Shown: one piece after another, positions 5,935 through 11,967 of the stretch
Numbering within the stretch: position 1 is the stretch's first letter
Layout of the letters: each line of letters starts with the position of its first letter
Source: Methanosarcina sp. UBA5
Lineage (GTDB): Archaea; Halobacteriota; Methanosarcinia; Methanosarcinales; Methanosarcinaceae
NCBI RefSeq assembly: GCF_002505485.1
Contig: NZ_DAVG01000105.1
Location: forward strand, 1-12,409
Direction: 5' to 3'
Length of the DNA: 12,409 nt
Made by a program: the position numbers and the translations under genes
The notes under the pieces: generated by a model
What the model saw: only the letters and a program-made list of their open reading frames with translations
What the model was told of the DNA's origin: nothing
Database searches by the model: none

Positions 5935-6327
5935 TCAAGCATATCCAGTGATATCCTGACCAATTGGAGTGCTTTTTCTTATGCACTCTTCTCCGTAATT
6001 GATCATATCTTCAACTGCAGTTTTCAGTATGGAAGGATAAATTTGTCCTACCTGTTCCCATACAGGCCTCCCGTGACAGAAAAACTTAAATGTGGGCGTA
6101 CCCTGAACTCCATATCTTTCAGCAGTCCAGGGACTTGTTTCAATGTTCATGCGGGCAAAAACAGCTGAATTCTTGAATTCCTTTCCATAGTTCCTAAAAT
6201 AAGGTTCCATAGCTTTGCAGTATGGACAGGTAGGGCTGTAGAACATTACAATAACCGGCTTTCTAGAGCTTTCTACCACTTCTCCCCATGTCATATCTTC
6301 GATTTCGATAATATCGCTTCCGTTCAA
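5935..6327 (-). CDS. Thioredoxin-fold protein with CPYC active site
   Basis: The 130-residue soluble protein has the thioredoxin order: VIVMFYSPTCPYCKAMEPYF (25-44) with redox Cys34 and Cys37, then GVQGTPTFKFF (73-83) with the cis-proline Pro78. CPYC is more like glutaredoxins than the CGPC of classical thioredoxin, and methanogens have several such thioredoxin-like proteins. No signal peptide or membrane segment is seen, so it acts in the cytoplasm as a disulfide reductant or exchanger. A third cysteine (Cys84) and a fourth (Cys115) are present. The start is TTG at 6327, with GGGGGT 6 nt upstream. It converges with fetB, 59 bp away. Confidence 0.88.
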   Translation of the reverse strand: MNGSDIIEIEDMTWGEVVESSRKPVIVMFYSPTCPYCKAMEPYFRNYGKEFKNSAVFARMNIETSPWTAERYGVQGTPTFKFFCHGRPVWEQVGQIYPSILKTAVEDMINYGEECIRKSTPIGQDITGYA

Positions 6328-6452
6328 TCAATTACCCCCAGAGTTATGACAAGTTAACAGAATAATTAATAGAATTTCAGGCCTGTTGAAATCAGTCATT
6401 CAGTGCATTAGGTTTCGTATATCAGATTGCGATTATTAGGTCAATATTATCT

Positions 6453-6463
6453 ATTTTTATAAG
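6453..6463 (-). promoter_or_regulatory. Box A candidate for the thioredoxin gene
   Basis: CTTATAAAAAT on the minus strand is a good archaeal TATA box. A start site about 26 nt downstream would lie near 6432, giving a leader of about 105 nt before the TTG start codon. This is inferred from sequence and position only. Confidence 0.45.
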
Positions 6464-6551
6464 ATTAATATTTATGCTTTGTAAAATTAAAATTCACACA
6501 TCTGTAGATAAGCTCCTTAAATAATTTCTAAAGACTCCTTTTTTTAGCCAC

Positions 6552-6579
6552 GAAGTTCTAAACAAGAAGTTCTAAACAA
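6552..6579. repeat. 14-bp perfect tandem duplication
   Basis: GAAGTTCTAAACAA occurs twice with no gap (6552-6565 and 6566-6579). It probably arose by recent replication slippage. Confidence 0.85.
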
Positions 6580-6628
6580 ATAGAGAATACAGACAATAGA
6601 AACAAAGAAGAAATAGAAAAAGCTGGTG

Positions 6629-6652
6629 ACAGAACTGAAGAATCAGTTCTGT
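6629..6652. terminator. Perfect 10-bp hairpin downstream of CxxC gene
   Basis: ACAGAACTGA (6629-6638) and TCAGTTCTGT (6643-6652) are perfect inverted repeats around AGAA. On the minus strand a T5 run follows about 11 nt later (CAGCTTTTTC), so it may end the transcript of the 6748-7095 gene. It could instead be an operator or a processing hairpin. Confidence 0.35.
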
Positions 6653-6747
6653 ATTATCTTGGCGAGATTTTCCAGGAATGAAACCTGATCTTTGCCCAAG
6701 GATTAAAAATTCTAGAAAAGAATGAAGTTAATAGAAGGTTTTTCCAT

Positions 6748-7095
6748 TTAAACCTTTTTTTCTTCACCCTCTGGGTTCATGATCTCACTAAAACATGTGC
6801 TGCAGACGTGTTTGTCATCAAGACGTGTTTCTTTGAAGTCAACTTTGGGGCCGCCCGGTTTTGTGGTTGCCTCCCTGAACACATAAAACTTTTCGTTAAA
6901 TTCGATTGGCTGACCGCATCTCGAACATACGAAAGGTGGATTCTCAACCGAATCAATTGCACACTCAATGCATATCAGATCGGACTTATCCCCGTGAACC
7001 TCTTTGAACTTTATTGGTTTCATATCCAGGCTGGTGTCCACAACCAGTACATCTTCCAGCAGTTCCCGACCACAAATATTACAATACTCCTTCAT
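6748..7095 (-). CDS. Small protein with duplicated CxxC zinc-binding modules
   Basis: I do not recognise the family. The 115-residue product has four CxxC pairs: Cys5/Cys8, Cys42/Cys45, Cys57/Cys60 and Cys98/Cys101. They form two similar halves of about 45 residues (YCNICGREL ... ICIECAID and VCSRCGQPI ... VCSTCFSE), which suggests an internal duplication with two zinc ribbons or LIM-like fingers. No signal peptide or membrane segment is seen. The ATG at 7095 is chosen because GGAGGCGAC lies just upstream. A longer in-frame reading to 7182 would add 29 residues without a ribosome binding site. It might bind nucleic acid or protein, or be a redox or metal sensor. Confidence 0.8.
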   Translation of the reverse strand: MKEYCNICGRELLEDVLVVDTSLDMKPIKFKEVHGDKSDLICIECAIDSVENPPFVCSRCGQPIEFNEKFYVFREATTKPGGPKVDFKETRLDDKHVCSTCFSEIMNPEGEEKKV

Positions 7096-7372
7096 TGTGT
7101 CGCCTCCTATGTTCAGAGGATTTCTAACCAAACCCTGTGCTGAGCCTACACAAGGCTTCAATATTTCTGTATTTGCACTCAAATCATATTCCCCAGTTTC
7201 AGCTTATTACCCATACTCATACCGAATCGGGCTGTTTTGAGGTGTCCAATCCGGCTCAGTCTTTCACACCATTGAGCTGTGTTTTACCTGCAGGCATTGG
7301 CCTGCCAGCAATCAACTCTGAGAAGATCGGCCCAGAGCTGGAAAAGCAAATAACACTGACAACAGAATAATA

Positions 7373-7380
7373 TTTTTTTT
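7373..7380 (+). terminator. T8 tract
   Basis: Eight T's lie 3 nt after the TAA (7368-7370) of the possible gene remnant on the plus strand. The placement is what an archaeal terminator would show, and suggests a plus-strand transcript once ended here. Confidence 0.35.
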
Positions 7381-7592
7381 AACGCTGTCTCAGAAATACT
7401 TTTTACACTTGAATCGAAACAACATTAGAAGACACTTTGCAAAACTCGTTTTAAACCGCTTTCTAGTCTCTGGTTTTAACTTCCCTATAGAAATATATGC
7501 CTTAAAACTATATACAGTTATTGATTTTGATCAAAAAGTAAGTAGACTCAAGAATAAAAGGAGGGCTATTAATACATACGAAAAATAAAAAG

Positions 7593-7770
7593 GTAGTATA
7601 TACTCAGAATGAAAGTAACTGATGACCAAAATAAAAGTTACAAAGTAACAGAATTGAAGTTCGTAAGTAAGCAGAATATAAAAGTTGGTAAGTAAACAGA
7701 ACGAAAAAAATAAAAATTAGTAAGTACGCCGAATGATAACTACTAACCAAATAAAACAAAACAGAAGGTA
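7593..7770. repeat. Degenerate A-rich repeats
   Basis: The words GTAAGTA (7663, 7688, 7720) and CAGAA or CGAA (7605, 7649, 7672, 7697, 7730, 7762) recur, with AAAAGTT between some of them. Spacing varies from 23 to 44 bp, so this is a decayed repeat rather than a regular array. No protein is encoded. Confidence 0.4.
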
Positions 7771-7852
7771 ATAAAGAGAATAAAACAAAGAATTTTATTC
7801 ATCTTTGATCAATACATAAGACGAAAGAAGATTACTCAAAAGGGTTCAGAAA

Positions 7853-8602
7853 ATGCTTAAGCAGAGATTTGTGCTGGATACTACAGCATTAACGGACCTG
7901 CAGACGCGTGAGGTTATGGGCTATGCTTCCCTTTGTGAGGGAATGAAAGCGATTCTTGACCTGATAGCCGATGCTCGTCTGCATTTCGGGATAAGTTGCT
8001 ACGTGCCATATCCGTCAGTATATAAAGAGATGTACGAATTTGCAAGCCGCAACGGCTGTGACAGGGAAGTTGTGGCTAAAATAGATACCTGGCTTGTGAA
8101 AAAATCTCCTGACCGGTATAGAGTTAGCGTAACTTCTCAGATCTTTCATGAATACGTTGCTTATATGCGGGAGAGAATTAACCGGGGAATGGGAGTAGCG
8201 GAGGATGCGATATGGGAGGCAGCTACTGAATGCCTCTTTATGGAAAATCCGCAAAACAAGAAAAAAGAATACAAGGAAGAGGTTGAGAGAGAAGTAATCG
8301 GGGAGATTATTGGTAAATTCCGGAACAAATATCGAGCTGCCCTGAGATATGGGATTCTTGATAGCGCTCCTGATATTGATGTTCTCATCCTTGCCAAGGA
8401 GCTTGATGCTGCAGTAATTGCAAGCGATTACGGGATTGAAAAGTGGGCCGAACAGCTTGGAGTCCGCTTTGTGCCTGCAAATGTTTTTCCCATGATGATA
8501 CAGGAGTATCTGAAGCATCTTCCGGAAAATGAAAATGAGCCCGAGTCGGGAAACAGAGACAAAAGCAAAGAAGGACCATCGGAAGAAATAGAATTCATTT
8601 AA
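7853..8602 (+). CDS. HARP, PIN-domain RNase (Aquifex-type RNase P homolog)
   Basis: The 249-residue protein matches the family named RNA ligase partner protein, now called HARP (homologs of Aquifex RNase P). The PIN-like acidic residues are Asp9 (FVLDTTALTD), Asp170 and Asp174 (ILDSAPDID) and Asp192 (ASDYG). Their 4- and 18-residue spacing equals that of Asp138/142/160 in the Aquifex enzyme as I recall it. A helical, charged insert (about 95-160) fits the spike-helix arm used for oligomerisation. Residues 225-249 are an acidic tail. Published work in Haloferax and Methanosarcina mazei indicates archaeal HARPs are not the main RNase P, so a tRNA 5'-processing side role is inferred. The ATG follows AAAGGG by 8 nt. 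It stands alone. Confidence 0.92.
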   Translation: MLKQRFVLDTTALTDLQTREVMGYASLCEGMKAILDLIADARLHFGISCYVPYPSVYKEMYEFASRNGCDREVVAKIDTWLVKKSPDRYRVSVTSQIFHEYVAYMRERINRGMGVAEDAIWEAATECLFMENPQNKKKEYKEEVEREVIGEIIGKFRNKYRAALRYGILDSAPDIDVLILAKELDAAVIASDYGIEKWAEQLGVRFVPANVFPMMIQEYLKHLPENENEPESGNRDKSKEGPSEEIEFI

Positions 8603-8680
8603 TGACTTCGATTTTCAAGCCTCAATAATAATCGAATCGAAGCCACAATAATAAAAATCTGAGTGCTTAATAGATTAGAG

Positions 8681-8745
8681 GGTTGAAATCAGTCAGATCA
8701 AAGGCTTGAAATTTAGTCCGATAAGGGCTTGAGATTTAATAAGGG
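8681..8745. repeat. Three degenerate 22-bp repeats
   Basis: Units start at 8681, 8703 and 8726, with a core of GGTTGAAAT, GGCTTGAAAT and GGCTTGAGAT; the first two share an AGTC-GAT stretch further on. They lie upstream of the 17-bp array and have a different sequence. Confidence 0.5.
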
Positions 8746-8830
8746 GAATTACTTCAGGCTGTGCTATAGCTGTGAGTCTAAGTGAGGAGTAGTAGACATC
8801 GATTATTATCAAGTCTTAAGGGAATTATTT

Positions 8831-8956
8831 CTTTAAGGAAAGCGTACTTTCAAAGAAACCGTGCCTTTTAAAGAAAATGCGCTTTTACGGAGACTATGCT
8901 TTAAGGGGGAACTGTACTTAAAGAAACTGCCTTTAAGGGAGATGTGCCTTTTAAAG
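8831..8956 (+). repeat. Eight degenerate 17-bp repeats in the SAM synthetase leader
   Basis: Units begin with CTTT (CTTA in unit six) at 8831, 8847, 8865, 8882, 8899, 8917, 8931 and 8948, so the spacing is 16, 18, 17, 17, 18, 14 and 17 bp. The consensus is about CTTTTAAAGAAACTGTGC. The CTTTAAAG core is self-complementary, and neighbouring units can pair, for example CTTAAAG with CTTTAAG around AAACTGC (8917-8936). The array runs into the G-rich ribosome binding site. A role as regulatory leader for methionine or SAM supply is possible but is inference. It matches no SAM riboswitch class that I recognise. Confidence 0.7.
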
Positions 8957-8959
8957 ATT

Positions 8960-8966
8960 GGGGGGT
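8960..8966 (+). promoter_or_regulatory. G-rich ribosome binding site deciding a TTG start
   Basis: GGGGGGT precedes the TTG at 8973 by 6 nt. The earlier in-frame TTG at 8958 would overlap this site and has none of its own. The thioredoxin gene in this window shows the same GGGGGT plus TTG arrangement. Confidence 0.6.
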
Positions 8967-8972
8967 AAGAAT

Positions 8973-10205
8973 TTGAGAAATATAGTTATAGAAGAATTAA
9001 AAGCACCTGAAGTTTACAACCAGAGGGTTGAGGTTGTAGAAAGAAAAGGGCTGGGGCATCCGGACTATATCTGTGATGCCGTAATGGAGCAAATTTCAGT
9101 AAGCCTGAGTCAGAAGTATCTTGAAACTTTTGGGACTATCCTGCACTATAATATAGACAAAGGCATGCTCGTTGCAGGGGAAGTGGAAGGAAGATTGGGA
9201 GGAGGCAGAGTTGTAAGCCCTATGAAGCTTATCATCGGGGACAGGGCTACTTTTGAAGCACAGGGGATAGAAATCGACGTTCCTGAGCTTGCGATCAATA
9301 CGGCTCAGCAATGGCTCAAGGAGAACCTTCGCTTTGTGGACCCTGAAAATATCATTTATCAGATTGAGCTAAAAAGAGGTTCTGCAGAGCTTACGGATAT
9401 CTTTAGCAGAGGAGAAAAAATTCTTGGGGCAAACGACACCTCTGCAGCAGTTGGATATGCCCCTCTCAGCCCCACTGAGAAGCTTGTTTTTGAATGCGAG
9501 CGATACCTGAACTCAAGAAAGTTCAAAAAGGAATATCCTGAATCCGGAGAAGACGTAAAAGTTATGGGGCTCAGGCACAGGGAGGATATGCATCTGACTG
9601 TTGCAATGCCGCTTGTTGACAGGTTTGTTGAATCGGAAGAAGCATACTTTAAGATGAAAATCGAGCTGCACAACCAGATTGAGGAATTTACTGCCGGGTT
9701 TGCAGAAAAAGCAAGAGCTGAATTCGAGTCCTGTATGTGTCTGAAACCTACTGTTTCCCTGAATACTCTGGACATTCCGGGCAGGGGGCTGCAGGGGATT
9801 TATACCACGGTAACTGGTACTTCTGCCGAAGATGCAGATGGCGGGCAGGTAGGGCGTGGAAATCGGGTAAACGGAATAATTCCGCTAAACCGTCCTGTTA
9901 GCAGTGAAGCTGCCGCAGGTAAAAATCCTGTAAGCCACACAGGAAAGATTTACAACCTTCTTTCCCACAGGATTGCAGCGCGAATCTACAACGAGGTGCC
10001 TGACATTTCCGAAGTTTATGTCTGGCTTTTGAGTGAGATCGGAACTCCAATTGACCAGCCTCAGATTGCAACTGCCCAGCTTATTATGAAGAAAGGATCT
10101 ACGAGCGAGGTAGAAAGAGAAGTGGCTGAGGTAATGGAGAAAGAGCTTGAGAATATACAGGCTTTTTCCATGGAACTTGTTGCAGGAAAATGTCCTGTAT
10201 GCTGA
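8973..10205 (+). CDS. mat: S-adenosylmethionine synthetase, archaeal type
   Basis: The 410-residue enzyme makes S-adenosylmethionine from methionine and ATP, in the cytoplasm. It belongs to the archaeal MAT family, which is distant from bacterial MetK. Landmarks are VERKGLGHPDYICDAV (about 22-37), YNIDKGMLVAGEVEGRLGG (about 59-77), the glycine-rich GTSAEDADGGQVGRGNR (about 282-298) and SSEAAAGKNPVSHTGKIYN (about 308-326). The start is taken as TTG at 8973, because it gives MRNIVIEE, like other archaeal MATs, and has a G-rich ribosome binding site 6 nt upstream. The leader holds a 17-bp repeat array. The gene converges with the prenyltransferase 21 bp downstream. Confidence 0.95.
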   Translation: MRNIVIEELKAPEVYNQRVEVVERKGLGHPDYICDAVMEQISVSLSQKYLETFGTILHYNIDKGMLVAGEVEGRLGGGRVVSPMKLIIGDRATFEAQGIEIDVPELAINTAQQWLKENLRFVDPENIIYQIELKRGSAELTDIFSRGEKILGANDTSAAVGYAPLSPTEKLVFECERYLNSRKFKKEYPESGEDVKVMGLRHREDMHLTVAMPLVDRFVESEEAYFKMKIELHNQIEEFTAGFAEKARAEFESCMCLKPTVSLNTLDIPGRGLQGIYTTVTGTSAEDADGGQVGRGNRVNGIIPLNRPVSSEAAAGKNPVSHTGKIYNLLSHRIAARIYNEVPDISEVYVWLLSEIGTPIDQPQIATAQLIMKKGSTSEVEREVAEVMEKELENIQAFSMELVAGKCPVC

Positions 10206-10216
10206 GAAGAATTTAT

Positions 10217-10237
10217 CCGGGAAAATTTATACCCCGG
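10217..10237. terminator. Hairpin between convergent genes
   Basis: CCGGG (10217-10221) and CCCGG (10233-10237) pair around an AT-rich loop, in the gap between the SAM synthetase stop and the prenyltransferase stop (10227-10229), overlapping the end of the latter. It could help end both transcripts. No long T tract follows, so confidence is low. Confidence 0.3.
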
Positions 10238-11096
10238 CAATAAAAGCAATGAGAGCAAAGAACATTGCGATCTTGAACATTTTTGAAGATTTCGTAGGAT
10301 TGTTGCGAGCAAGAAGCTGGTAAATCGCTGCAAGAAATCCTATATCTGCCAGAAGGACAAGATAGAGATAATGCAGGCCAAGTAATGATAGAAAGTAAGG
10401 AAGAGGGCTAAAAAATACTGCCAGAAACCCTATAAGCACTGCAAGGTAGCTTGCTTTTTTCGCTCCGACCCGAAGAGGCAGGGTATCTGCTCCCTCCATT
10501 TTATCGCCTTCCATGTCCTCAATATCCTTTACAATTTCCCTGGCAGTAATCGCAAGTGCTGCAAGCAGGAATAGTACAAAAAGAGCTTTGAGTCCTTCGA
10601 ATCCAAATACCGAAGCTCCGAATAAGAAGCTTGAGCCAGTCAGATAGCCTATGCTCAGGTTTCCTAAAAGAGGGGTGCCTTTGAGGGTTTTTGCGTAGAA
10701 GACTAACAGCAGGGAATTAAATAAGGCAATAAACCCGCAAATTGGGTTGATTGAGAAAGCCAGAAGTGTCCCGAGGGCAAATAGGATATATGAGAAATAA
10801 AGGGCTTCTTTTAGCTTTATCCTACCTGATGGGATAGGTCTCTCAGGGCGATTGATTGTGTCTATCCTGACATCAAAATAGTCATTAATGGTATTTCCTG
10901 CGCCTGCAACCAAAAATACGACCAGAAATACGAGGCCTGAAAAAAAGAAAGGAAATTTTTCAGGGCTATAAGAACTCGGGGAATTAGAGGTCAGGATATT
11001 AAAAGATATCAGTGTTCCGATTACGGCTGCAAAACCCGCCATGAGGCAGTTTTCGTATCTCATAATCTCCATATATGTACGTGCGCCTGCAGACAT
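10227..11096 (-). CDS. Digeranylgeranylglyceryl phosphate synthase (UbiA family)
   Basis: The product of about 289 residues is a membrane prenyltransferase of the UbiA family. Archaeal members of this type attach the second geranylgeranyl chain to geranylgeranylglyceryl phosphate, giving the core of ether lipids. The first Asp-rich motif is NDYFDVRID (72-80) and the second is DIEDMEGD (192-199), counted from the upstream GTG at 11099. About eight hydrophobic segments span the rest. RYENCLMA near the N-terminus is typical. The start is uncertain: ATG 11096 is used, but ATG 11072 and 11063 are possible and none has a good ribosome binding site. A TATA-like CTTTATAAT (11119-11111) lies very close, so the mRNA may be nearly leaderless. 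Confidence 0.88.
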   Translation of the reverse strand: MSAGARTYMEIMRYENCLMAGFAAVIGTLISFNILTSNSPSSYSPEKFPFFFSGLVFLVVFLVAGAGNTINDYFDVRIDTINRPERPIPSGRIKLKEALYFSYILFALGTLLAFSINPICGFIALFNSLLLVFYAKTLKGTPLLGNLSIGYLTGSSFLFGASVFGFEGLKALFVLFLLAALAITAREIVKDIEDMEGDKMEGADTLPLRVGAKKASYLAVLIGFLAVFFSPLPYFLSLLGLHYLYLVLLADIGFLAAIYQLLARNNPTKSSKMFKIAMFFALIAFIAGV

Positions 11097-11110
11097 CACA
11101 ACAAAGCAGT

Positions 11111-11119
11111 ATTATAAAG
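11111..11119 (-). promoter_or_regulatory. Box A candidate for the prenyltransferase gene
   Basis: CTTTATAAT on the minus strand is centred about 19 nt ahead of the ATG at 11096. At the usual distance transcription would begin near 11090. That implies a leaderless mRNA or a start at the ATG at 11072. Confidence 0.4.
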
Positions 11120-11144
11120 TATTAAAGGTATCGGATTTTTCTTG

Positions 11145-11236
11145 CCCGAGTTTCGTCACCCGAGTCCCTTCTCGTGAGGACGGAGCCCTTTTTGCTGCCC
11201 GAGTTCCGTTTCGTGAGGACGGAGCCCTTTTCGCTT
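11145..11236. repeat. 39-bp tandem repeat, two copies plus a partial one
   Basis: Copies at 11159-11197 and 11198-11236 begin with CCCGAGT and share CGTGAGGACGGAGCCCTTTT. A third CCCGAGT at 11145 starts a partial unit. The period is a multiple of three, so every frame gives a 13-residue repeat; on the minus strand one frame reads KGSVLTRRDSG. It looks like an intergenic repeat family rather than a gene. Confidence 0.75.
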
Positions 11237-11331
11237 CGTTCAAGAGGGCTGAATTATGGATTAAAGAAACTGATTTTCAACTCGCTCAATGGCTGATTTC
11301 CCCAAATTTAGTTTTTGGTCGTCCAGCGGTC

Positions 11332-11580
11332 GTGATCATAACCCCTTTAAAAAAACTGCTTGACCGAAAACCTTTTCAGAAAAGGCTTGACTGAAAATGG
11401 TTCAACATTAAGTTTGAAAGCCTTGTTCACAAACCCTATTCGGCGTGATCACAACCCTTTTACAAAAAGGCTTGACCGAAAATGTTGCAATGAAAAACTT
11501 ACCCCAAACAACGGCGTGATCAACCGGCGCAACGGTTGCGGGTCAACGGTTGCAGGTCAAGATGGCTGACCTGATCGATC
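11332..11580. repeat. Dispersed CGTGATCA / GCTTGACCGAAAA repeats
   Basis: CGTGATCA recurs as CGTGATCATAACCC (near 11332), CGTGATCACAACCC (near 11444) and CGTGATCAACC (near 11514). The first two are followed by an A-rich stretch and GCTTGACCGAAAA; a variant GCTTGACTGAAAATGG lies near 11386. A 14-bp tandem unit CAACGGTTGCGGGT/CAACGGTTGCAGGT (11530-11557) and the inverted repeat AGGTCA/TGACCT (11554-11559, 11567-11572) follow, then GATCGATC (11573-11580). Confidence 0.65.
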
Positions 11581-11882
11581 CCTTCGCGGTAGGAAAATTC
11601 AAATTGTATATACTATATCCCATAATTTTAGGAGTATATTCCTTAAAGGATAATATTAAGTAAAACAACGTTTTATTTCTTGCCGTTCTTCCCTTTGATA
11701 TCTATTAAGTATTAGCCAGCTTCAAAGAGACAGGCAGATATAATCAATGTGATTCCTGACCTTTAAATCAGGTTTTGTTTCTGCCATTATTAGACTCAAA
11801 ACATTGGCTTGAAACAAAGAATATGTCTTAGACTAACAACTTATTGGGAAAAATCTACTAAAGTAAATCCCTGATATTGTTT

Positions 11883-11893
11883 CTATATATTAC
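11883..11893 (+). promoter_or_regulatory. Box A candidate for the surface protein gene
   Basis: CTATATATTAC is a good TATA box. A start about 26 nt downstream, near 11914, would give a leader of about 54 nt to the ATG at 11968. Confidence 0.5.
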
Positions 11894-11967
11894 ATGGTTA
11901 CTTGTCAATAACTTACTTGCGTACCAGGCATTTCTGTTTACGGACATGTGGGCGGAGGCAAATGAAA

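Larger units (their letters stand above)
6328..6747. other. Intergenic region thioredoxin / CxxC protein
   Basis: No gene is seen. It holds the likely thioredoxin promoter (6453-6463), a 14-bp perfect tandem duplication (6552-6579), a 10-bp perfect hairpin with an AGAA loop (6629-6652), and a T-rich stretch downstream of the CxxC gene. Confidence 0.55.
7096..7852. other. Long intergenic region before HARP
   Basis: No gene is firmly supported. A plus-strand frame (7137-7370, 77 residues) becomes protein-like only in its last about 40 residues (LPAGIGLPAINSEKIGPELEK) and is followed by a T8 tract (7373-7380). It may be the C-terminal end of a decayed gene. The rest is very AT-rich, with degenerate GTAAGTA/CAGAA repeats (about 7593-7770) and several TATA-like stretches such as ACTATATACAG near 7520. 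Confidence 0.5.
8603..8972. other. Repeat-filled region between HARP and SAM synthetase
   Basis: No gene is seen. Four nt past the HARP stop lies an 8-bp perfect inverted repeat, CTTCGATT (8606-8613)/AATCGAAG (8635-8642). It is interleaved with a direct repeat AAGCCTCAATAATAA (8617-8631) and AAGCCACAATAATAA (8640-8654). Three 22-bp degenerate repeats (8681-8745) and eight 17-bp repeats (8831-8956) follow. No strong box A stands out. Confidence 0.6.
11097..11967. other. Intergenic repeat region before the surface protein
   Basis: No gene is supported; the plus-strand frames at 11041-11394 and 11360-11569 are translations of repeats. It holds 39-bp tandem repeats (11145-11236), dispersed CGTGATCA repeats (11332-11580), a small CCTGA/TCAGG hairpin followed by TTTT (11755-11776) and the promoter of the surface protein (11883-11893). 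Confidence 0.6.

Noticed and set aside
7619..7650. Second C/D box sRNA (CTGATGACC at 7618)
   Set aside because: A C-box-like TGATGA is present, but no D, D' or C' boxes follow at usable spacing.
7593..7770. CRISPR array
   Set aside because: The recurring words are short, degenerate and unevenly spaced, with no constant repeat and no cas genes nearby.
8015..8579. Minus-strand frames inside the HARP gene
   Set aside because: HARP itself is a clear family match on the plus strand; these are shadows.
8831..8956. CRISPR array or known SAM riboswitch
   Set aside because: Units are contiguous with no spacers, and the sequence shows none of the conserved cores of known SAM riboswitches.
11041..11569. 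Plus-strand frames over the intergenic repeats
   Set aside because: They begin inside the prenyltransferase gene or inside a repeat, and consist mostly of translated 39-bp and CGTGATCA repeats.
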